Origin: Anaerolineales bacterium UBA5069
GTDB lineage: Bacteria; Chloroflexota; Anaerolineae; Caldilineales; Caldilineaceae
Reading direction: 5' to 3'
Length of the DNA stretch: 6,285 bases
NCBI GenBank assembly: GCA_002415895.1
Contig: DIAV01000371.1
Coordinates: 1-6,285 of the forward strand
The notes beneath the pieces are model-generated. The model was not told the DNA's origin, ran no database searches, and saw nothing but the letters and a program-made list of their open reading frames with translations. Below, in pieces: positions 1 through 4,074 of this stretch (positions are counted from its first letter, which is position 1; the number at the start of each line of letters is the position of its first letter). The translations under genes were made by a program, and so were the position numbers.

Positions 1-1
1 C

Positions 2-613
2 AGCCACGACGAAGTGGTGCATCTCAAGCGCTCCATGCTCGACAAAATGCCGGGCGACCTGTGGCAGAAGTTTGCCAACCTGCGCGCGCTCTATGGCTTC
101 ATGTACGGACACCCGGGCAAGAAACTGCTCTTCATGGGCGGTGAGTTTGGCCAGTGGACGGAGTGGAGCGAGGCGCACAGCCTCGACTGGCATGTGACGC
201 TGGGTGAGCCGCACTGGCGGCTGCAAAAGTGGGTGAGCGCGCTCAATTGGCAGTACACGCATGAGCCTGCGCTGCATGAGGTGGATACTTCGTGGGAAGG
301 CTTCCAGTGGATTGACCTGAGCGACGTGGATCACTCGGTCATCAGCTTCGTGCGCCGTGCCAAGGATCTTGCCGACGAGATCGTCTTTGTGTGCAGCTTT
401 ACGCCCGAGCCCCATTTGGGCTATCGCGTGGGCCTGCCCACACCGGGGGAATGGTACGAACTGCTCAACAGTGATTGGCTGGAGTTTGGCGGCAGCGGCG
501 TGAACAATGGCGGGCCGCTGTACACCGAGCCAGGCGCGTGGCAGAACTGCGGCCAGTCGGCCCGCGTCAACCTGCCGCCGCTCGGTGTGGTAATGCTGAA
601 AAGACGTTCGTAG
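2..613 (+). CDS. glgB: 1,4-alpha-glucan branching enzyme GlgB, C-terminal part (5' end outside window)
   Basis: This is the C-terminal 203 residues of the glycogen branching enzyme, which cuts alpha-1,4 glucan chains and rejoins them as alpha-1,6 branches in cytoplasmic glycogen synthesis. The frame is open from base 2 and begins SHDEVVH, the GH13 conserved region IV that carries the substrate-binding His and the transition-state-stabilising Asp. It is followed by the GlgB-typical [11 protein letters not shown] and [10 protein letters not shown] segments, and then by the all-beta C-terminal domain ([18 protein letters not shown]). Full GlgB proteins are usually 630-750 residues, so about two thirds, including the nucleophile Asp and acid Glu, lies upstream of the window. 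The protein ends normally after the last beta strand; its TAG stop lies inside the first REP unit. It converges with the mevalonate kinase gene. Identification is secure from the motifs. Confidence 0.97.
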   Translation, partial: SHDEVVHLKRSMLDKMPGDLWQKFANLRALYGFMYGHPGKKLLFMGGEFGQWTEWSEAHSLDWHVTLGEPHWRLQKWVSALNWQYTHEPALHEVDTSWEGFQWIDLSDVDHSVISFVRRAKDLADEIVFVCSFTPEPHLGYRVGLPTPGEWYELLNSDWLEFGGSGVNNGGPLYTEPGAWQNCGQSARVNLPPLGVVMLKRRS

Positions 614-638
614 CAGGGGCTTCCAGCCCTCCGGCCGT
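610..638 (+). repeat. REP unit A (left, outermost)
   Basis: The unit reads GTAGC followed by an imperfect hairpin: GGGCT pairs with AGCCC around a TCC loop, with a G.T pair beyond it. Compared with unit B it lacks one G and has A for G on the left arm, which shortens the stem, so it looks slightly decayed. Its TAG at 611-613 is the glgB stop codon. Units A and B share the downstream bases GGCCGT. Confidence 0.85.
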
Positions 639-651
639 GGCTTGGGCTTGC

Positions 652-681
652 GTAGCGGGGGGCTTCCAGCCCTCCGGCCGT
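652..681 (+). repeat. REP unit B (left, next to the transposase gene)
   Basis: This is an intact unit with GTAGC followed by a hairpin whose arms are 656-664 and 668-676 (nine pairs, one of them G.T) around a TCC loop. Its first 27 bases (652-678) are identical to unit C in reverse complement, so B and C form a perfect inverted pair around the transposase gene. Confidence 0.88.
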
Positions 682-686
682 ATAAT
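681..686 (+). promoter_or_regulatory. Possible -10 box for the RAYT gene
   Basis: A perfect TATAAT hexamer begins at the last base of REP unit B, 51 nt before the proposed ATG at 738. No acceptable -35 box lies 16-18 bp upstream, because that position is occupied by the G-run of the REP hairpin. It may be a weak promoter, or a chance match in the locally AT-richer sequence. Confidence 0.3.
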
Positions 687-737
687 TTGCGGGTTTTTCG
701 TACGTGGCAAACGCTTCCAACCATCCAACAATTGATC

Positions 738-1262
738 ATGCCAATCCATCGCTACGATGCGAGCGGAGCACCTGTGTTCGTGACGCAGGTGGTCAGCGAT
801 CGCCGACCAATCTTTGCGAACAGGGCAGCGCTGGACCTCCTGCTTTCAACGCTCCGCACAGTAAAATCCCTGCATCCGTTTCGTATGAATGCGTATGTAT
901 TCCTGCCCGACCACTTTCATCTCCTCATCCGACCGATTTCACCCGAAAGTGTTGTCACGGTTATGCATTCCCTGAAACCCGCATTCACGAGAGCATATCG
1001 CAAACTGGCTTATGCAGACTCTCAAGATGCCGTATGGCAGGAAAGATTCTGAGATCACATCATTCGGGACCAAGCGGACTTGAATCGCCATGTGGACTAC
1101 ATCCATTACAACCCTGTGAAGCACGGTTTTGTTGATGATCCACGGCAATGGCAAAACAGCAGCTTCGGGGAGTGGCAGCGACGTGGCTACTACGAGGCTG
1201 GATGGGGAAGGGTGATACCGAATTCACTCGAAGGCTTTCGTGAGAAGGAAGCTGGAGAATAA
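738..1262 (+). pseudogene. REP-associated tyrosine transposase (RAYT, Y1/IS200-like HUH), interrupted by in-frame TGA
   Basis: Read through one stop, this is a 174-codon RAYT of normal size for a compact member. RAYTs are single-strand DNA endonucleases of the Y1 HUH superfamily that nick and join REP hairpins. The first part (738-1049, 104 residues) holds NAYVFLPDHFHLLI with the HUH pair H59 and H61. The codon at 1050-1052 is TGA, exactly where relatives have Trp in a VWQxRFW segment. The same frame then continues as DHIIRDQADLNRHVDYIHYNP, with the likely catalytic Tyr121, followed by SSFxxW and the Gly/Tyr-rich RAYT tail up to TAA. One G-to-A change (TGG to TGA) explains the break. The 104-residue product would lack the catalytic tyrosine; a restart at TTG 1080 would lack the histidines. 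I chose ATG 738 because homology begins right after it; no Shine-Dalgarno is visible. GC is lower than in the neighbours. A sequencing error remains possible. Confidence 0.88.
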
Positions 1263-1271
1263 CGGATTTAA

Positions 1272-1298
1272 GCCGGAGGGCTGGAAGCCCCCCGCTAC
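1272..1298 (-). repeat. REP unit C (right, next to the transposase gene)
   Basis: Read on the minus strand it starts GTAGC and carries the same GGGCT/AGCCC hairpin with a TCC loop. It is base-for-base identical over 27 bp to the inverted unit B, and it begins nine bases after the RAYT stop codon. Confidence 0.88.
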
Positions 1299-1322
1299 GA
1301 ATGCACGTTTGCGTTGGCTATG

Positions 1323-1349
1323 ACCGGAGGGCTGGAAGCCCCCCGCCAC
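1323..1349 (-). repeat. REP unit D (right, middle, GTGG variant)
   Basis: It has the same hairpin as units C and E, but the leading tetranucleotide on the minus strand is GTGG instead of GTAG. In known REP/RAYT pairs this tetranucleotide is contacted by the enzyme, so this unit may be a poorer substrate; that is an inference. Confidence 0.85.
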
Positions 1350-1373
1350 GAATGCACGTTTGCGTTGGCTACG

Positions 1374-1400
1374 ACCGGAGGGCTGGAAGCCCCCCGCTAC
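1374..1400 (-). repeat. REP unit E (right, outermost)
   Basis: This intact unit differs from unit C only at its innermost base. Its GTAG occupies 1397-1400 on the minus strand and supplies the TAG stop codon of the mevalonate kinase gene. Confidence 0.88.
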
Positions 1401-2326
1401 CGAACAACCGTCTCAATCACGCGCACGGCTCCGGCTGCTGTCAGCGCGTGTGCAACGGGCGCCGCGTGCTCAGGGTGCACAAGCGCAATCACATTGCCGC
1501 CGCGCCCGCCCCCGCTGAGCTTGGCCCCCAGTGCGCCGGCCGCGCGCGCGGCGGCGATCATCCTCTCCAGCGGCGCGCTGCTCACACCAAGCGCCTCAAG
1601 CGCCGCCTGATTTGCATCAAACAACGGGCCCAACGCAGCCGCGTCGCCCGCCTCAATGGCGCCGCGCGCCGCCCGTGTCAGCGCGCCTATCTCATTGAAG
1701 ATCGCTTCATAGCGCGCCGGTTCCGCCTCCCAGCCGCGGCGCACATCGCTCACGGTTTCGCGCGTGGGCGCGGCAATGCCACTGTCCGCAATCAGCAGCG
1801 ACAGAGGCGCGCCCGGCGCAAAAGGCTCTGGCGCAGCGCCGCGCACAAACCAGATGGGCATGCCCCAGGCAATCACCGTGTTGTCAATGCCGCTGGGCGT
1901 ACCGTGGTAGTGGCGCTCGCTCTCGTAGACCAGCGCGCTTACCTGCGCCGGGGCAAGCGCGCGCCCGCCATGCGCAAAGAGCGCGCGCACAAGCGCCGTG
2001 CTCAAGGCCGCACCGCTCCCCAGCCCGCCGGCCATGGGAATATCGCTCTCCAGCGTAATCCGCCAGTCGGGATCAGCCGGCGCGCCCATTTGCGCCAGCG
2101 CCAGGCGCGCAACGTGTGCAATTGGCTGGTCGTCACCGGCGCTGCGCAGGGCAAATTCCTCGCGCAGATTGGGCAATATAACGTGGCAACCGCTGCCGGG
2201 TGAAGTGCTCACCACGGTGGCGGTCGCCGTCACCTGCCACACGGGTACGGCAATCGCCGCCCTTCCGTAGACAACGGCGTGCTCGCCCAGCAGGATAATC
2301 TTGCCCGGTGCAGTGGCTGTCGTCAT
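1397..2326 (-). CDS. mvk: Mevalonate kinase (GHMP kinase family)
   Basis: This 309-residue cytosolic enzyme phosphorylates mevalonate with ATP to 5-phosphomevalonate in the mevalonate route to isoprenoids. All GHMP motifs are present: motif 1 [15 protein letters not shown] (7-21), the ATP-binding [11 protein letters not shown] (97-107), HGTPSGIDN (141-149) with the expected catalytic Asp148 and the upstream Glu137 of the mevalonate kinase signature, and motif 3 [11 protein letters not shown] (267-277). Length fits the short bacterial and archaeal form. The second Ser of the common GLGSS motif is Gly here. ATG 2326 is chosen because motif 1 follows at residue 7; no Shine-Dalgarno is visible before it. 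The gene lies 64 nt downstream of the phosphodiesterase gene on the same strand and may share its transcript. Its TAG stop is formed by REP unit E. Other GHMP kinases (galactokinase, phosphomevalonate kinase) fit the HGTPSGIDN motif less well. Confidence 0.94.
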   Translation of the reverse strand: MTTATAPGKIILLGEHAVVYGRAAIAVPVWQVTATATVVSTSPGSGCHVILPNLREEFALRSAGDDQPIAHVARLALAQMGAPADPDWRITLESDIPMAGGLGSGAALSTALVRALFAHGGRALAPAQVSALVYESERHYHGTPSGIDNTVIAWGMPIWFVRGAAPEPFAPGAPLSLLIADSGIAAPTRETVSDVRRGWEAEPARYEAIFNEIGALTRAARGAIEAGDAAALGPLFDANQAALEALGVSSAPLERMIAAARAAGALGAKLSGGGRGGNVIALVHPEHAAPVAHALTAAGAVRVIETVVR

Positions 2327-2390
2327 GGCAGGGAGGGCCGCACAAAAGTGAGCGTGACAAATCGAACAGGCAGATCAAGCGAGACAATCG

Positions 2391-3176
2391 CTACGCGCGC
2401 AGTGCCGCCATCTGTGCCATTTCAGATGTACTGGCTACTTTTTCGGCCAGCGCGCCGATGAGGATGTCGGGAACGTCCGTAATCAACGCATCGACGCCCA
2501 AATCAGCCAGGCGGCGCGCCTCGTCGACTGCGTTCACAGTCCACACGTTGACCTCAAGGCCACGCGCCCGGGCCCACTGCATTTCATCCTCAGTTACCAG
2601 CGGCGCATAGGGGTGGATGGCCTCGGGCGCCATGATGGAGGTGAACCACGCATAGCGCAGGTGGGGCGGCAGGCTCGCCTCATAGAGCAGCCCCAGGCGT
2701 ACGCGCGGCTCCACCCAGCGCATTTTGATCAGCGCGACGGGGTTGAAGCTCGAGACAATGACTTGGTCATAGAGGCCACGCGCGCGCAGCAGCGCGGCCA
2801 GCGGCTCAACGGCCGGGCCGCCCTCGGGGTCCATGCTCTTGATCTCGATGTTGATGCGGCAGGCATCGCCAATCAAATCAAGCACGTCTACCAGCGTGGG
2901 GATGCCGACATTGGCGAAATCGGGGCTAAAGTGGCTGCCTGCATCCAGCGCGGCCAGGTCAGCAGTAGAGCACTCCGTGACGAGGCCGCGTGCGCTGGTC
3001 GTCTTGTCCAGCGTGAAATCATGGATGACGACGAGTTGGCCGTCGCGGCTCAGGTGGACGTCAAGCTCAATGCCGTCAGCGCCCATCTCCAGCGCGGCGG
3101 CAAAGGCGGGTAGCGTGTTTTCGGGCGCGACACGGCGCGCCCCGCGATGCGCGAAGATTTGCGGTTTGCGGGCCAT
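2391..3176 (-). CDS. Glycerophosphodiester phosphodiesterase, cytosolic (UgpQ-like)
   Basis: This 261-residue GDPD TIM-barrel enzyme hydrolyses glycerophosphodiesters from phospholipid breakdown to glycerol 3-phosphate and an alcohol, with a divalent metal. The catalytic set is intact: IFAHRG (His10, Arg11), PENT (Glu19), GIELDVH (Glu37, Asp39), VIHD (His52) and NIEIK (Glu111, Lys113). The later family segments VSSFNP, VNVWTVN and [11 protein letters not shown] follow. There is no signal peptide, so it is probably cytosolic, unlike secreted GlpQ. The frame stays open up to 3368, but ATG 3176 is the start: the HRG motif follows nine residues later and AGGAAG lies seven bases upstream, while the upstream extension shows no family similarity. 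Mevalonate kinase follows after 64 nt. The exact substrate cannot be told from sequence; the preceding gap suggests its own promoter. Confidence 0.95.
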   Translation of the reverse strand: MARKPQIFAHRGARRVAPENTLPAFAAALEMGADGIELDVHLSRDGQLVVIHDFTLDKTTSARGLVTECSTADLAALDAGSHFSPDFANVGIPTLVDVLDLIGDACRINIEIKSMDPEGGPAVEPLAALLRARGLYDQVIVSSFNPVALIKMRWVEPRVRLGLLYEASLPPHLRYAWFTSIMAPEAIHPYAPLVTEDEMQWARARGLEVNVWTVNAVDEARRLADLGVDALITDVPDILIGALAEKVASTSEMAQMAALRA

Positions 3177-3183
3177 ACCAATA

Positions 3184-3189
3184 CTTCCT
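3184..3189 (-). promoter_or_regulatory. Ribosome binding site of the phosphodiesterase gene
   Basis: AGGAAG on the minus strand lies seven bases before ATG 3176. It is the clearest Shine-Dalgarno in the window and decides the start of this gene against longer in-frame alternatives. Confidence 0.75.
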
Positions 3190-3199
3190 GTCCAGTTTG

Positions 3200-3232
3200 C
3201 GGGATATGCGCGGGCTATGCGCGCGCTATGTA
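3200..3232 (-). repeat. Three tandem 11-bp repeats in the leader of the phosphodiesterase gene
   Basis: On the minus strand three consecutive 11-mers read TACATAGCGCG, CGCATAGCCCG and CGCATATCCCG, sharing the core CATA. They lie between a possible -10 box and the ribosome binding site. The 11-bp spacing is close to one DNA helical turn, so the copies would face the same side of the helix, as operator repeats often do. Function is unknown, and a simple slippage repeat is the alternative. Confidence 0.6.
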
Positions 3233-3235
3233 CGG

Positions 3236-3241
3236 ATTTTA
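3236..3241 (-). promoter_or_regulatory. Possible -10 box for the phosphodiesterase/mevalonate kinase unit
   Basis: TAAAAT on the minus strand matches the -10 consensus at five of six bases and sits in the only AT-richer part of the 121-nt gap, about 60 nt before ATG 3176. A matching -35 at 17 bp is poor (GTGCGA). Transcription from here would start within the three 11-bp repeats. Confidence 0.3.
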
Positions 3242-3297
3242 CTGACTTTGCGGTTTGTTCGCACACAAGCACCAATACGGTTCGCTGCAACCAGTGC

Positions 3298-3987
3298 TCA
3301 TCTGTGTACAGACGATGCATTTGTGTAAGGCACACTGCGCGCCAACTCCACAAGGCGCGTGCCATCAATCAACTCGAGCGGCTTGCCCACTGCCCAGCGC
3401 CGCGCGGCCAGGCTGATGTTGCCCGTGGTCACCAGAAAGCCCTGCGTGGCGCCGCTGTGCAGCATGGTGCCATAGAGGTCGCGCACAACTTCCTCGCCCA
3501 CGGTGCCGCGGTAGCGCTTGCACTGCACCACGGCGGTTGCACCCTGCACGTCAGTCAGGATGATGTCAATGCCGCCATCCTTGACGTCGGGCGTGTTCAC
3601 CACGGCGTAGCCCTGGCGCGCAAAAATGCGTTGGGCAACATAGGCCTCGAACTCCGAAGGAGTCAGCGCCATCATCTGCGGCACGCTGAGCGCGCGCCAG
3701 CCCACAGGGCGCATGAGGCTCGCCCAGCGGCGCAGCAGCTCCCAGCCCACAAGCGCAATCAGCACGCCCGCAGCCACCAGCACCGCCATCAGCACCACAT
3801 TGAGAGGCGCGAGCAGCGGCGCGCCCTGCGCCCACAGGCGGTAGCCCAGCCAGCCGTAGAGCGCCAGCCACACCAGCAGCGCTGCGCTTGCGCCCAGGGT
3901 ATATGTGAAGAGCCGGCGCACGGGCCGCCAGCGGGGCGGCTCAAAGGCAAAGATGCGCGTCTCGAGTGTGCGGGTGTGTGTGGTCAC
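3298..3987 (-). CDS. Membrane-anchored Mrr-type restriction endonuclease-domain protein
   Basis: With this start it has 229 residues. Two strongly hydrophobic segments near the N terminus (about 34-52 and 63-85) predict a membrane hairpin. A C-terminal Mrr_cat domain of the PD-(D/E)XK nuclease fold follows: [12 protein letters not shown] with a helical Glu, [13 protein letters not shown] with Asp141, VVQCKRY with the Gln155/Lys157 pair, and the family's GFLVTTG segment. The catalytic residues are intact, so it could cut DNA, perhaps modified or invading DNA near the membrane; the actual target is unknown. No methylase or specificity subunit is nearby. The start is uncertain: GTG 3987 is chosen because the codons before it (TTA, TTG, GTT-rich) are unlike the GC-rich usage elsewhere. 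A TTG at 4065 would give 255 residues, starting nine bases after the upstream gene. No Shine-Dalgarno is seen for either. It ends in TGA, 121 nt before the phosphodiesterase. Confidence 0.85.
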   Translation of the reverse strand: MTTHTRTLETRIFAFEPPRWRPVRRLFTYTLGASAALLVWLALYGWLGYRLWAQGAPLLAPLNVVLMAVLVAAGVLIALVGWELLRRWASLMRPVGWRALSVPQMMALTPSEFEAYVAQRIFARQGYAVVNTPDVKDGGIDIILTDVQGATAVVQCKRYRGTVGEEVVRDLYGTMLHSGATQGFLVTTGNISLAARRWAVGKPLELIDGTRLVELARSVPYTNASSVHR

Positions 3988-4074
3988 ACGGGCAGTATGG
4001 AATAAAAGCGCCCAAACTGCAACAACTTCAACGCGATGGCCCAAAGGCGCGCAAAACAAGGGCAAGAGAGTCCG

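Larger units (their letters stand above)
610..1400 (+). mobile_element. REP/RAYT cassette (broken transposase flanked by inverted REP units)
   Basis: A REP-associated tyrosine transposase gene is flanked by five copies of a roughly 27-bp hairpin unit: two in plus orientation on its left (610-638, 652-681) and three in minus orientation on its right (1272-1298, 1323-1349, 1374-1400). Each unit starts with GTAG (GTGG in one) at its outer side, followed by an imperfect GC-rich palindrome. GTAG or a similar tetranucleotide next to a hairpin is the known recognition feature of REP units processed by RAYT proteins. The arrangement is symmetrical, with GTAG outward at both ends, and fills the whole space between two convergent genes. 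The transposase gene has a premature stop, so the cassette probably cannot move on its own now. Unlike a typical insertion sequence, I see no target-site duplication, which is expected for HUH enzymes. Confidence 0.85.
1272..1400 (-). repeat. Tandem REP array, 51-bp period (2.5 copies)
   Basis: Two complete 51-bp copies (1272-1322, 1323-1373) and a partial third (1374-1400) each consist of a 27-bp REP unit plus a 24-bp spacer. The two full copies differ at three positions only: the first base, one base in the GTAG motif (GTGG in copy two), and one base near the end of the spacer. Such near-identity points to recent duplication of the whole repeat-plus-spacer block, rather than separate REP insertions. 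Confidence 0.9.

Noticed and set aside
652..697. Intrinsic terminator made of the unit B hairpin and the T-run near 692-696
   Set aside because: About a dozen bases separate the stem from the T-run, too far for a classical terminator; the REP hairpins may still hinder transcription from either side.
1050..1052. UGA recoded as Trp, leaving the RAYT intact
   Set aside because: TGA is the normal terminal stop of the Mrr-type gene (3298-3300) and of the membrane protein gene (4075-4077), so genome-wide recoding is not supported.
1272..1400. CRISPR-like array (27-bp repeats with 24-bp spacers)
   Set aside because: The two spacers are almost identical, the repeats match REP units on the other side of a RAYT gene, and no cas gene is present.
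1301..2203. Long plus-strand open frame of 300 codons opposite the mevalonate kinase gene
   Set aside because: Its translation is Arg/Ala-rich low-complexity sequence with no recognisable motif, and the opposite strand carries a complete GHMP kinase; it is an antisense shadow in GC-rich DNA.
3177..3368. N-terminal extension of the phosphodiesterase to 3368
   Set aside because: The extension has no family similarity, overlaps the end of the upstream gene and skips a good ribosome binding site in front of ATG 3176.
3978..3989. Short inverted repeat GTGTG/CACAC at the GTG start of the Mrr-type gene
   Set aside because: Five-base arms next to a GT-repeat run are easily found by chance; no second copy or conserved context supports an operator.
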